A DNA stretch of 64,000 nt from Chryseobacterium sp. Leaf405 (GTDB lineage Bacteria > Bacteroidota > Bacteroidia > Flavobacteriales > Weeksellaceae), in assembly GCF_001425355.1 (NCBI RefSeq), contig NZ_LMQN01000003.1, forward strand, positions 40,427 through 104,426. The letters are read 5' to 3'. This document shows positions 35,905 to 44,380 of the stretch, piece after piece (position 1 is the stretch's first letter; each line of letters opens with the position of its first letter). Below the pieces are notes generated by a model. It was not told where the DNA came from. It saw only the letters and a list, made by a program, of their open reading frames with translations, and searched no databases. The translations under genes and the position numbers were made by a program.

Positions 35905-36779
35905 TAATCTTCATCAATAAAACGTTTCGTAATCGGCGAATAAGTTTCAATTCTTCTGTCACGAAGGAAAGGCCAGTGCTTTCTCATGTAATCTGTTTGT
36001 GATAAATCCACTTCCGTTACAGCAACCTCTTCCTGATCATGAGATGCTAAATACAATAATTTCCCCTGAGCATTGGTTACAAAACTTCCGCCCCAGAATT
36101 TCATGGCACCATCTTGCTCAAACCCTACTCTGTTTACAGAAACTACAGGAAGTCCGTTTGCTACAGAATGAGAACGTTGGATCGTTTGCCATGCATTGTA
36201 TTGATCCTGATTTGTTTCCTCATCCTGAGCGGTATCCCAACCAATTGCGGTAGGATAAAACATAATATCAGCTCCCATTAAAGCTGTAATTCTTGAAGCT
36301 TCCGGATACCATTGATCCCAGCAAATCAGAACTCCAACTTTCCCGAATTTTGTAGGGAAAATTTTATATCCTAAATCTCCCGGTGTGAAATAAAATTTTT
36401 CATAAAAAGCAGGATCATCCGGAATGTGCATTTTACGATATTTCCCTAAATAAGTTCCGTCTGCATCAATCACAGCGGTAGTATTATGATATAATCCCTG
36501 AGCTCTTTTTTCGAAAAGCGAAGCAATAATTACTACGCCCAATTCTCTGGCAACAGGAGAAAGTGCATCTGTTGATGGGCCAGGAATTGCTTCCGCCAAA
36601 TCAAAGTTATTATAATCTTCTACATCACAAAAATAAAGTGACGTGAATAGTTCCTGTAAACAAACAATTTGTGCGCCTTTTGCAGCAGCTTCTTTTATTT
36701 TTTCGATGGCTTTGTTCAAATTTTCCTGCTTGTCTGCAACACAAGACATCTGAACGGTACCTATTTTTACTTTTGACAT
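35904..36779 (-). CDS. aguB: N-carbamoylputrescine amidase, 291 aa
   Basis: Nitrilase-family amidase completing agmatine to putrescine conversion. The Glu-Lys-Cys triad is visible as LQELFTSLYF, KYRKMHIPDDPAFYEKFYFTPGD and VLICWDQWYPE. NRVGFEQDGAMKFWGGSF and MRKHWPFLRDRR match aguB of other bacteria. It is the first gene of aguB-aguA. A -7 box (TATTTTTG, 36799-36806, minus strand) lies 20 nt upstream. Confidence 0.94.
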   Translation of the reverse strand: MSKVKIGTVQMSCVADKQENLNKAIEKIKEAAAKGAQIVCLQELFTSLYFCDVEDYNNFDLAEAIPGPSTDALSPVARELGVVIIASLFEKRAQGLYHNTTAVIDADGTYLGKYRKMHIPDDPAFYEKFYFTPGDLGYKIFPTKFGKVGVLICWDQWYPEASRITALMGADIMFYPTAIGWDTAQDEETNQDQYNAWQTIQRSHSVANGLPVVSVNRVGFEQDGAMKFWGGSFVTNAQGKLLYLASHDQEEVAVTEVDLSQTDYMRKHWPFLRDRRIETYSPITKRFIDED

Positions 36780-36798
36780 GTTCTGAATTTTTATAGTA

Positions 36799-36806
36799 CA
36801 AAAATA
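36799..36806 (-). promoter_or_regulatory. -7 promoter box of aguB
   Basis: TATTTTTG on the minus strand, 19-20 nt before the aguB ATG. Confidence 0.4.
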
Positions 36807-36905
36807 ATATTTTTAAAATAGATCGTGAAGGAGTTTTGATCGAAAATATATCTGATAGATTAATTAAATAGAAACTTATTATTAGCTTATTTTTAACACA
36901 TGAAA

Positions 36906-36938
36906 AAGCCTCACAGATTTTAAAAATCTGTGAGGCTT
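36906..36938 (-). terminator. Intrinsic terminator of the HugZ-like gene
   Basis: 16-bp arms (core GCCTCACAGATTTT / AAAATCTGTGAGGC) with a 1-nt loop; the minus strand continues GGCTTTTTCA, giving the T-tract. Confidence 0.8.
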
Positions 36939-36963
36939 CCATGTACATTAATATATGTATTTC

Positions 36964-37488
36964 TTATTTAGTTTGGTGATTGATATCGTTTCTGTGCTCC
37001 ATAATCTCAAGATTTTCGTCCACAAAATATGCACTTCCGAATCCATTTACGTAAGAACCTTTCGTTGGGTGAAGCCCGATCAAGATGAAATCTTTCATTT
37101 CAGCGATAACGTCTACTACTTTTCCGTGAGTTTCTTTTAATAATGATACCACAGTATTCCACGTTTCAGAATCTCTTTCAACCTGAGAAGTTGAAGCCTC
37201 GATTGTTAATCTTTCACGAGCATAAATTTGTTTTGTAGCAGACTCATCTTCGATGAACATAACAGAAGTTTTTCTACCGTCAGCAAGATTTTTAGTATGT
37301 TTTGCCATGAAAGACACCAAAATATAAAACGTATTGTCGACCTGTACAAATGGCGCATAACTAGAATTAGGCGTGCCTTCTGCGTCTACCGTTGCCAAAA
37401 TAATACTTTTTGTTCTTCCAATTAGCTCTTTCACTTTAGGAGTAAGAGGTTTTGCCTGTCTTTGAGATTCTTCTTGTGTATGATTCAT
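36964..37488 (-). CDS. HugZ-like / pyridoxamine 5'-phosphate oxidase-fold protein, 174 aa
   Basis: A split-barrel flavin/heme-binding fold protein. It has the N-terminal LTPKVKELIGRTKSIILATVDAEGTPNSSYAPFVQVDNTFYILVSFMAKHTKNL and the central VMFIEDE...YARERLTIEA, a pattern seen in heme-utilisation HugZ proteins. The region LHPTKGSYVNGFGSAYFV is typical too. A role in heme degradation is possible, but no heme uptake genes are near. The ATG at 37488 fits; an in-frame start 30 bp upstream is less likely because a -7 box (TATTTTTG, 37508-37515) lies over it. Confidence 0.8.
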   Translation of the reverse strand: MNHTQEESQRQAKPLTPKVKELIGRTKSIILATVDAEGTPNSSYAPFVQVDNTFYILVSFMAKHTKNLADGRKTSVMFIEDESATKQIYARERLTIEASTSQVERDSETWNTVVSLLKETHGKVVDVIAEMKDFILIGLHPTKGSYVNGFGSAYFVDENLEIMEHRNDINHQTK

Positions 37489-37606
37489 AATAAAAGATTT
37501 ATTTCTGCAAAAATACACTATTTAGAACTAGAATAAATAATTTTATGGTATGTATAATCTCATATTATGGATTTTAGTACCGTTTTTTTATCTAAATTAT
37601 TAATCG

Positions 37607-37614
37607 TAATTTTG
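37607..37614 (+). promoter_or_regulatory. -7 promoter box of ahcY
   Basis: TAATTTTG matches TAnnTTTG, 38 nt before the ahcY ATG. The -33 position reads TTT instead of TTG. Confidence 0.45.
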
Positions 37615-37652
37615 CATCTTATTATAATTTGAATTAAATATATTCATAACAT

Positions 37653-38969
37653 ATGAGTACTACAACACAATATGTTCCTTATAAAGTTAAGGACATTTCC
37701 CTAGCAGAATGGGGAAGAAAAGAAATTACCCTTGCAGAAGCAGAAATGCCAGGTTTGATGTCGATCCGTGAAGAATACGGACCGTCTCAGCCGCTTAAAG
37801 GAGCAAGAATCGCAGGATGTCTTCACATGACGATCCAGACGGCTGTTCTTATCGAGACTTTGGTTGCTCTTGGAGCTCAAGTTACTTGGTCTTCTTGCAA
37901 CATTTTCTCTACTCAAGATCACGCTGCTGCTGCTATTGCTGCTGCAGGAATCCCTGTTTATGCCTGGAAAGGTCTTAATGAAGAAGATTTCGACTGGTGT
38001 ATCGAGCAGACTTTATTCTTCGGTGAAGACAGAAAACCATTGAATATGATCTTGGATGATGGTGGAGATTTAACAAATATGGTTTTTGATAAATATCCTG
38101 AATTTACAAAAGATATCAAAGGGCTTTCTGAAGAAACAACAACTGGTGTTCACAGATTGTACGAAAGAATGAAGAACGGAACCTTGGTAATGCCTGCCAT
38201 CAATGTAAATGATTCAGTTACTAAATCTAAATTCGACAACAAATACGGATGTAAAGAATCTGCAGTAGATGCTGTAAGAAGAGCTACAGACGTAATGCTT
38301 GCTGGAAAAAGAGTGGTAGTTTGCGGATACGGAGACGTTGGTAAAGGTACTGCTGCTTCTTTCAGAGGAGCTGGCTCTATCGTAACAGTTACTGAAATTG
38401 ATCCAATCTGTGCTTTACAAGCTGCAATGGACGGTTTTGAGGTGAAAAGATTAGATACTGTAGTTGATAACGCAGATATCGTAATCACGACTACGGGTAA
38501 CTTCAATATCGTAAGAAAAGAACATTTCTTAAAATTAAAAGATAAAGCGATCGTTTGTAACATCGGTCACTTCGATAACGAAATCGATATGGCTTGGTTG
38601 AACGAAAACTACGGTCACACAAAAACTGAAGTTAAGCCACAAGTTGATATTTATACTTTAGAAGAAGGTAAAGAAGTAATCATCCTTGCAGAAGGTAGAT
38701 TGGTAAACCTTGGTTGTGCTACAGGTCACCCATCTTTCGTAATGTCTAACTCTTTCTCTAACCAGACTTTGGCTCAAATCGAACTTTGGAACAATTCTGA
38801 AGCTTACGGAAACGAAGTTTATATGTTGCCTAAACATTTGGATGAAAAAGTTGCTGCTCTTCACCTTAAAAAATTAAGCGTTGAGCTAGAAGTTCTTTCT
38901 ACTGAACAAGCTGAATATATCGGTGTTGATGTAAAAGGACCATTCAAGCCTGAGTATTATAGATATTAA
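37653..38969 (+). CDS. ahcY: Adenosylhomocysteinase, 438 aa
   Basis: Hydrolyses S-adenosylhomocysteine to adenosine and homocysteine in the methyl cycle. It has the substrate-site signature [33 protein letters not shown], the Lys/Asp region [18 protein letters not shown] and the NAD Rossmann motif [29 protein letters not shown]. The conserved C-terminus is ...[17 protein letters not shown]. The usual long insert of this form is present. G+C-richer codons than its neighbours suggest high expression. It is a single gene with its own terminator. Confidence 0.96.
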   Translation: MSTTTQYVPYKVKDISLAEWGRKEITLAEAEMPGLMSIREEYGPSQPLKGARIAGCLHMTIQTAVLIETLVALGAQVTWSSCNIFSTQDHAAAAIAAAGIPVYAWKGLNEEDFDWCIEQTLFFGEDRKPLNMILDDGGDLTNMVFDKYPEFTKDIKGLSEETTTGVHRLYERMKNGTLVMPAINVNDSVTKSKFDNKYGCKESAVDAVRRATDVMLAGKRVVVCGYGDVGKGTAASFRGAGSIVTVTEIDPICALQAAMDGFEVKRLDTVVDNADIVITTTGNFNIVRKEHFLKLKDKAIVCNIGHFDNEIDMAWLNENYGHTKTEVKPQVDIYTLEEGKEVIILAEGRLVNLGCATGHPSFVMSNSFSNQTLAQIELWNNSEAYGNEVYMLPKHLDEKVAALHLKKLSVELEVLSTEQAEYIGVDVKGPFKPEYYRY

Positions 38970-38992
38970 GATTTTAATCTTTAATAATATTG

Positions 38993-39020
38993 AAACTCTC
39001 CAAAATTTGGAGAGTTTTTT
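38993..39020 (+). terminator. Intrinsic terminator of ahcY
   Basis: AAACTCTCCAAA / TTTGGAGAGTTT stem followed by T6. Confidence 0.85.
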
Positions 39021-39076
39021 GTTTCTGGACTAAAAATTTTCTTTATATATCTTAATTCACCGTATTTTCCCTATGT

Positions 39077-39104
39077 TTGGATTAATAAATAATTAATATA
39101 TTTG
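39077..39104 (+). promoter_or_regulatory. Promoter TTG-N17-TATATTTG
   Basis: Both halves of the Bacteroidetes consensus are present, 26 nt before the YiaA-like start. Confidence 0.55.
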
Positions 39105-39129
39105 AAATATATAATTAAAACATAATTGA

Positions 39130-39522
39130 ATGAAAAAACAAAATGTATCAAACGCATTCGTTGCGGCATCTTGGATTGCGCTAGGGGCAGGAATGATCGG
39201 ATATATTGTCGGATTGGTAAGAGCAGAAATGCTGCTTAATGAAAAAGGATATTATTTCACCATCCTATTATACGGATTATTTGCTGTGGTTTCTTTACAG
39301 AAAGCCGTTCGTGACCGATTAGAAAACATCAAAGTAACCGATATTTACTATGGAATCTGTTGGTTTGCTACCCTATCTTCTATTATTTTATTAGCTATAG
39401 GACTCTTTAATGCGACCATTTTGCCAAGTGAAAAAGGATTTTATGCTTTTGCATTCTTATTGGCACTTTTCGGAGCCATCGCTGTTCAAAAAAATACTCG
39501 AGACAATATGCTTCAGGAATAA
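39130..39522 (+). CDS. YiaA/YiaB-type inner-membrane protein, 130 aa
   Basis: Two copies of a two-helix unit: (SNAFVAASWIALGAGMIGYIVGL + GYYFTILLYGLFAVVSLQKAVRD) and (WFATLSSIILLAIGLF + KGFYAFAFLLALFGAIAVQKNTRDN). The phrase VQK-x-TRD, also seen as LQKAVRD after the first unit, is typical of the YiaAB domain. Four membrane segments in the inner membrane; function unknown. Confidence 0.85.
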   Translation: MKKQNVSNAFVAASWIALGAGMIGYIVGLVRAEMLLNEKGYYFTILLYGLFAVVSLQKAVRDRLENIKVTDIYYGICWFATLSSIILLAIGLFNATILPSEKGFYAFAFLLALFGAIAVQKNTRDNMLQE

Positions 39523-39529
39523 TAAAAAT

Positions 39530-39560
39530 AAAAACGCCTTACTTTTTGTGAGGCGTTTTT
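39530..39560 (+). terminator. Intrinsic terminator of the YiaA-like gene
   Basis: AAAAACGCCTTAC / GTGAGGCGTTTTT with a T5 loop and one wobble pair. Confidence 0.8.
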
Positions 39561-39622
39561 GTAAGATGAGTAATAAATTTTTAAATCCTATACTAAATTA
39601 CCAATTCAGTATTCAAGTTATT

Positions 39623-40126
39623 TTATTTATCATATTGGTTCGGATGATTCGCTTTAATATCATCCACGGTTCCTAATACTTTATCCTTTAAGGCATCCTG
39701 ATATTTCTGAAGATTTTCAGCAACCAAAGGATCTGAAACTGCTACAATTTTAGCAGCCAAAATACCTGCATTCAAAGCACCGTTTAATGCCATTGTAGCA
39801 ACCGGAATTCCGCCCGGCATCTGAAGAATTGACAGTACAGAATCCCAACCATCGATAGAATTACTAGACAAAATCGGAACTCCGATCACAGGCAATGTCG
39901 TGCAGCTTGCTACCATTCCCGGAAGATGCGCTGCTCCTCCTGCTCCGGCAACAATTACTTTTAACCCTCTTTCTTTTGCTGTTTTTGCATAATCAAACAT
40001 TCTTTCCGGTGTTCTGTGTGCAGAAACCACCGTCAGTTCATACGGAATGTCCAACGATTTCAAAAAATTTGCTGCCTGTTCCATGATTGGTAAGTCGCTT
40101 TGACTTCCCATAATAATTCCTACCAT
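39623..40126 (-). CDS. purE: 5-(carboxyamino)imidazole ribonucleotide mutase, 167 aa
   Basis: Class I PurE converting N5-CAIR to CAIR in purine synthesis. It has the motif GSQSDLPIMEQAANFLKSLDIPYELTVVSAHRTPERMFDYA, then VIVAGAGGAAHLPGMVASCTTLPVIGVP and the GGIPVATMALNGALNAGILA block. Its partner purK lies 1.2 kb upstream on the same strand; a divergent EamA exporter gene sits between them, so they are not a simple operon. A TATCTTTG -7 box (40149-40156, minus) lies 22 nt upstream. Confidence 0.95.
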   Translation of the reverse strand: MVGIIMGSQSDLPIMEQAANFLKSLDIPYELTVVSAHRTPERMFDYAKTAKERGLKVIVAGAGGAAHLPGMVASCTTLPVIGVPILSSNSIDGWDSVLSILQMPGGIPVATMALNGALNAGILAAKIVAVSDPLVAENLQKYQDALKDKVLGTVDDIKANHPNQYDK

Positions 40127-40228
40127 TCTTCAATTTTTATTAGATGTTCAAAGATAAAGAATTAATAATGTTCATGCAAAAAGGCGTAAAAGTTGTTCTG
40201 TACCTTCGGAAGTTTTTAAACAATACCT

Positions 40229-40256
40229 TTGAATTTATTTTAAATTAATATTTTTG
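40229..40256 (+). promoter_or_regulatory. Promoter TTG-N17-TATTTTTG
   Basis: Complete consensus, 19 nt before the TTG start of the EamA exporter. Confidence 0.55.
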
Positions 40257-40275
40257 CCAATTACACGCCACAACT

Positions 40276-41181
40276 TTGAAAAATTATAAACTTACACTCG
40301 CCATATGTACTGTTGCTATCGTATGGGGAACAACATTTTTGTCCATCCGTGTTGCCGTTGAAACTATTCCTCCATGGTTTGTAGCGGGAATCCGTCAGTT
40401 TTTAGCAGCTATTATTATGCTGTTGATTTTACTGTCTCGAAAACAATTCAGATGGATCGGCTGGAAAAATCTGAAATATCAGTTAATTTTCTCAACATTA
40501 ATGTTGATTATCGCCAACGGAATGACCACTGTTGCAGAAGAAAACGTGACCAGCAGCTTAACATCATTAATAAGTGCCTGCTCACCTATTGTTGTTTTTT
40601 TGGGAAGTTTAGCTTTGGGTCTGCAAAAGTTCAGCTTTCGGTCACTTGCCGGGGTTCTTATGTGTTTTAGCGGAATCATTCTCATTTTCTGGGACGGAAT
40701 CAATGATCTGGAAAATCCGGATTATGCTTTGGGAATTTTCTTTCTTTTTATCGCCATTTTGGGCTGGGCTTCAGGAACGATTTTCACTAAAAAATTGAAT
40801 ATTCAAAGCCAGAATATTTCTCTGAACCTATTTTATCAATTTGCTTTTGCGGGAATTGTTCAGATTATTTTTGCTTTCATATTTTCAGAAGATTATAATT
40901 TTGAAAACTGGAGCTTGAAGAGTATTTCTGCTATGCTTTATTTATCCGTTTTTGGTTCTGTAGCTGCATTTTTTGCTTTTCATTATGCACTTACTAAAGT
41001 TTCTCCGGTTCAGGTTTCAATTTTGGCATATATCAATACGATTATTTCCATATTTTTAAGCTGGCTGATCTTAGGTGAACAGATTTCCACCAAATTTATC
41101 TTTGCCGCAGTGTTGATTATATTTGGAGTATTTGTGATTAATTATAATAGAGAGATGTTTAAAAAGCAGAGAATTGAGTGA
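40276..41181 (+). CDS. EamA/DMT-family transporter, 301 aa, TTG start
   Basis: An inner-membrane drug/metabolite exporter with ten predicted helices in two EamA halves: WGTTFLSIRVAVETIPPWFVAGIRQFLAA in the first, and a second half ending LAYINTIISIFLSWLILGEQISTKFIFAAVLIIFGVFVINY. No in-frame ATG lies before the first helix; the TTG at 40276, placed 19 nt after a good promoter, is the only plausible start and gives the expected length. Substrate unknown. It interrupts the purK-purE pair. Confidence 0.85.
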   Translation: MKNYKLTLAICTVAIVWGTTFLSIRVAVETIPPWFVAGIRQFLAAIIMLLILLSRKQFRWIGWKNLKYQLIFSTLMLIIANGMTTVAEENVTSSLTSLISACSPIVVFLGSLALGLQKFSFRSLAGVLMCFSGIILIFWDGINDLENPDYALGIFFLFIAILGWASGTIFTKKLNIQSQNISLNLFYQFAFAGIVQIIFAFIFSEDYNFENWSLKSISAMLYLSVFGSVAAFFAFHYALTKVSPVQVSILAYINTIISIFLSWLILGEQISTKFIFAAVLIIFGVFVINYNREMFKKQRIE

Positions 41182-41328
41182 TTAATAAGAATTTTTGTAA
41201 AATAAGTTTAATTCTATTTTGTTGCACCATGTTTGGTATGTAAATATAAAATTGGATCATCATCTAAATGTAGTTTAATCTGAATAAGAACTAATAAACA
41301 AGTCTTTTCATAACAAATTATATTAGCA

Positions 41329-41360
41329 AAAAAGACTGCCCTCTCAAGCAGTCTTTTTCA
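41329..41360. terminator. Intrinsic terminator between EamA and purK
   Basis: AAAAAGACTGC / GCAGTCTTTTT with an 8-nt loop; symmetric tails allow use from both sides. Confidence 0.8.
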
Positions 41361-41376
41361 ATATAATAACATTCAA

Positions 41377-42489
41377 TTACTCTGCAATCACTCGCACCAT
41401 TGCCTTTACCATTACCAGCTTCTCCATGAGTTCCTCTCTGGAATCCGCCAAAACATTAATGTGTCCCATTTTTCTTCCCGGCTTGGTTTCTGTTTTTCCG
41501 TAGAGGTGAATGTAGGTTTCCGGTAATCTTAAGACTTCTTCCATTCCTTCGTAAATTACTTTTCCCGAGAAACCTTCTGCTCCTACCAAATTCAACATTC
41601 CACTGTAGATGATAGCATCTGTATCTGCCAAAGGTAAATTTTTCACCACACGATACATTTGTTCGAACTGAGAATTAGCATTTCCTTCCTGACTTTGATG
41701 CCCTGAATTGTGCAATCTCGGAGCCGTTTCATTTACCCAAACTTTTCCTTCTTTATCTAAAAATAATTCTATAGCAAAAAGTCCCGGTGAGTTGATGGCA
41801 TTTAAGAATTTTTCGGTTATTGAGTTAACCTGTTCTTCAATATTTTCTTCCAGAAAAACCGGACAGATATTAAAATCCAACAAATTAAGTTTCGGATCTG
41901 CAACCATCTCAGTGACAGGAAAAATTTTCGTTTCTCCACTCTCATTTCTTGCAACAATGATAGAAAGCTCTTTATCAATATCAACTAATTTTTCAATGAC
42001 AGAATCCTCCGTCCAAAGATTTCTCATGTCTTCAGCAGTTCGAATCACCTGAACCCCTTTTCCGTCATATCCCCCTGTATTCAGCTTCTGTACGAAAGGA
42101 AAAGGCATCTTGATTTCATCAGAACTTCCGTCCATCACTTCAAATTCAGGGCTTGGAATATCGTGAGCTTTATAAAATTCTTTCTGAAGTATTTTTTGTT
42201 GAATAGTTTTAATGATTTTAGAATTCGGAACGACTTTTATTCCTTGATTTTCCAATTCAGCCAAAGCATCTGCATTTACATGCTCGATCTCAATCGTAAC
42301 CACATCCTTATCTTTACCGAAATTCAACACCGTTTCATAATCATTAAAACTTCCCTGTTTAAAGTAAGAAATATTGTGGCAAGGCGCATCAGAAGCCGGA
42401 TCTAATGTATAAAATTCATCATCATATTTCAATGCTTCCTGAATCAGCATTCTTCCGAGCTGTCCTCCTCCTAAAATTCCTATTTTCAT
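41377..42489 (-). CDS. purK: N5-carboxyaminoimidazole ribonucleotide synthase, 370 aa
   Basis: ATP-grasp enzyme making N5-CAIR from AIR, bicarbonate and ATP. It has the N-terminal GILGGGQLGRMLIQEALKYDDEFYTLDP, then PFPFVQKLNTGGYDGKGVQVI (ATP-binding loop), FAIELFLDKEGKVWVNETAPRLHNSGHQSQEG and the C-terminal YGKTETKPGRKMGHINVLAD. A second gene of purine synthesis after purE, on the same strand. Confidence 0.95.
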   Translation of the reverse strand: MKIGILGGGQLGRMLIQEALKYDDEFYTLDPASDAPCHNISYFKQGSFNDYETVLNFGKDKDVVTIEIEHVNADALAELENQGIKVVPNSKIIKTIQQKILQKEFYKAHDIPSPEFEVMDGSSDEIKMPFPFVQKLNTGGYDGKGVQVIRTAEDMRNLWTEDSVIEKLVDIDKELSIIVARNESGETKIFPVTEMVADPKLNLLDFNICPVFLEENIEEQVNSITEKFLNAINSPGLFAIELFLDKEGKVWVNETAPRLHNSGHQSQEGNANSQFEQMYRVVKNLPLADTDAIIYSGMLNLVGAEGFSGKVIYEGMEEVLRLPETYIHLYGKTETKPGRKMGHINVLADSREELMEKLVMVKAMVRVIAE

Positions 42490-42521
42490 TTTTACTTTTA
42501 TTTTTTCTATTAGATTTACTT

Positions 42522-43073
42522 TTATTGAACCTTATCAATTTTTAAATAACCGAGACTTACAAAATTTTCCTGATTTTCTGCCTCTGATTTTACCAATGAA
42601 ATCGAATATTTACGCTTTATCTCCGAAGGTAAAATTTCCTTTACCGGAAAAATATCATCGATATCTACTCCTAATTTTTCATCTATATGACTGGTTGCCC
42701 CTTTAAAACCCATTTTTTTATAAAATTCTGTAGATTTTGCTTTCTTTACAGCATCGCCCATAGAATTTCCAACAACCAAATGTTGCTCATGGAACTCTTC
42801 AAAAAACCCCTTTTTGTAGCCTCCGAGATTAATGAAATAAAGCTGTTCTTCAGAAGTATTTTCTCCTCTTTCTACGATTTGTACCTCATATCCGTCTACA
42901 AATTTCACCTCCTGATAACAATCGATATGAATTTTTCCCTGCGCTTCTTTCCAGAACATTTTCATATCTTCTACAAGATCTTTCAGTGTTTCTGCAATTC
43001 CAAAGAATACATCATGCTGCTCAATATTTCTTCCGGGCGGTGTTGCTCCCAGAATTACATAAAATAATTTCAT
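42522..43073 (-). CDS. DUF1543 domain protein, 183 aa
   Basis: The N-terminus KLFYVILGATPPGRNIEQHDVFFGIAETLKDL is diagnostic of DUF1543. Two similar halves can be traced (FFGIAETL...YFINLGGYKKG and EHHLVVGNSMGDAVKKAKSTEFYKKMGFKG-like), suggesting an internal duplication. Cytoplasmic, function unknown. It ends 33 bp before the purK start on the same strand. A -7 box (TAAATTTG, 43102-43109, minus) lies 28 nt upstream. Confidence 0.8.
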   Translation of the reverse strand: MKLFYVILGATPPGRNIEQHDVFFGIAETLKDLVEDMKMFWKEAQGKIHIDCYQEVKFVDGYEVQIVERGENTSEEQLYFINLGGYKKGFFEEFHEQHLVVGNSMGDAVKKAKSTEFYKKMGFKGATSHIDEKLGVDIDDIFPVKEILPSEIKRKYSISLVKSEAENQENFVSLGYLKIDKVQ

Positions 43074-43123
43074 CTAAAATTTTGTTTATGCAAAAATACA
43101 TCAAATTTATCTTTTTTAAACGT

Positions 43124-43154
43124 TTGGCAGAATAACGCAATAGTTTTATATTTG
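43124..43154 (+). promoter_or_regulatory. Promoter TTG-N20-TATATTTG, 4 nt from start codon
   Basis: Both elements are present and the -7 box ends only 4 nt before the ATG at 43159, so the mRNA is probably leaderless. Confidence 0.6.
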
Positions 43155-43158
43155 TAGC

Positions 43159-43989
43159 ATGTCAGAAATCATTATTCTCTTCCTAGGAGCAATTTCGGCA
43201 GGACTTTTGGGTTCACTGACCGGTTTAGGAGGAGGAGTTATTATCATTCCTTTATTGACGCTGGGTTTCGGCGTTCCCATGCATTACGCCATCGGCGCAT
43301 CATTGATCTCCGTGATCGGAACTTCTTCCGGTGCAGCAGTTGCTTTTGTGAAAGAAGGTTTCACGAATATGAGGATCGGTATGTTTCTGGAAATTGCCAC
43401 AACATCAGGAGCTATTGTTGGTGCTCTGGTTTCAGGAGCTTTAAATCCTAACACCATAGGAATTATTTTTGCCAGTATTCTTCTTTTAACGGTTATTTTA
43501 AACTTAAAAGGAAAGCCTGATCATCAGGAATCCATCATAAAAGGAAGTCTTGAAGATAAGCTAAAACTTCACGGCACTTTCCCTGATAAAGGCGTTGTAA
43601 AAAGCTATTCTGCAAGAAATACAGTTCCTGGATTTTTCATGATGATGTTTGCAGGAGCCATGTCGGGATTATTGGGAATCGGTTCTGGTGCTTTGAAGGT
43701 TTTGGCGATGGATAATATGATGAGACTTCCTTTCAAGGTTTCTACAACAACCAGTAATTTCATGATTGGAGTAACGGCAGTAGCAAGTTCACTTATTTAT
43801 TTCCAAAGAGGAGAAATTATTCCTGTTATTGTTGCACCGGTTTTAGTAGGTGTCGTGGTTGGAAGTTTCATCGGATCTAAGACTTTAATGGTTTCGAAGA
43901 CCAAAAAATTAAAGACATTTTTTGCCATTGTTATTACCATTCTTTCGATTTATATGATGTATAACGGTATTAGAAGCAACTTCTCATGA
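43159..43989 (+). CDS. TauE/SafE-family sulfite/organosulfonate exporter, 276 aa
   Basis: Inner-membrane transporter of 7-8 helices with the two duplicated glycine-rich motifs of the family (GSLTGLGGGVIIIPLLTLGFGVPMHYAIGASLISVIG and SGLLGIGSGALKVLAMDNMMRLPFKVSTTTSNFMIGVTA). The anion is unknown; sulfite or sulfonates are usual. The stop overlaps the start of a DUF1634 gene (ATGA), a known pairing. Confidence 0.9.
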   Translation: MSEIIILFLGAISAGLLGSLTGLGGGVIIIPLLTLGFGVPMHYAIGASLISVIGTSSGAAVAFVKEGFTNMRIGMFLEIATTSGAIVGALVSGALNPNTIGIIFASILLLTVILNLKGKPDHQESIIKGSLEDKLKLHGTFPDKGVVKSYSARNTVPGFFMMMFAGAMSGLLGIGSGALKVLAMDNMMRLPFKVSTTTSNFMIGVTAVASSLIYFQRGEIIPVIVAPVLVGVVVGSFIGSKTLMVSKTKKLKTFFAIVITILSIYMMYNGIRSNFS

Positions 43990-44369
43990 GAAAGGATTTT
44001 ACAGATGCTGACCTTAACCGTTCTGTCGGAAATCTTCTTCGATTGGGCGTTATCTTATCAGTTATTACTTCGTTGGTGGGTTTTATCAAACTTTTCACGG
44101 AAGGTTTTAAAATGCCTAAAAAATACAAACTTCTTGACATGGGAACTTCTTCCGAGAAAGTTTGGGGACATTTTTGGGATACGCTTTGCAAAGGCGAAGG
44201 AATGGCAATCATCCAACTGGGAATTCTACTGTTAATTTTTACGCCTTTAATGAGAATTATTTTCGCTTTAATAGGGTATTTAAAAGAAAAAGACTACGTG
44301 TATGTAGTCATTTCTTCAATTGTTTTGGCAATTATGGCAGTGAGTTTCTTTACCGGATACGCTCACTAA
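43986..44369 (+). CDS. DUF1634 domain membrane protein, 127 aa
   Basis: Three hydrophobic segments (LLRLGVILSVITSLVGFIKL, IIQLGILLLIFTPLMRIIFALIGY, YVYVVISSIVLAIMAVSFFTGYAH) in the arrangement of DUF1634. It overlaps the TauE-type gene by 4 bp, so translation is coupled; genes of this family habitually follow TauE transporters and probably encode an accessory subunit. Confidence 0.87.
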   Translation: MRKDFTDADLNRSVGNLLRLGVILSVITSLVGFIKLFTEGFKMPKKYKLLDMGTSSEKVWGHFWDTLCKGEGMAIIQLGILLLIFTPLMRIIFALIGYLKEKDYVYVVISSIVLAIMAVSFFTGYAH

Positions 44370-44380
44370 TTGATCTAATT

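Noticed and set aside
37500..37652. Possible SAH/SAM riboswitch upstream of ahcY
   Set aside because: The leader between the -7 box and the ATG is only about 30 nt and shows no stem set; too short for a known riboswitch.
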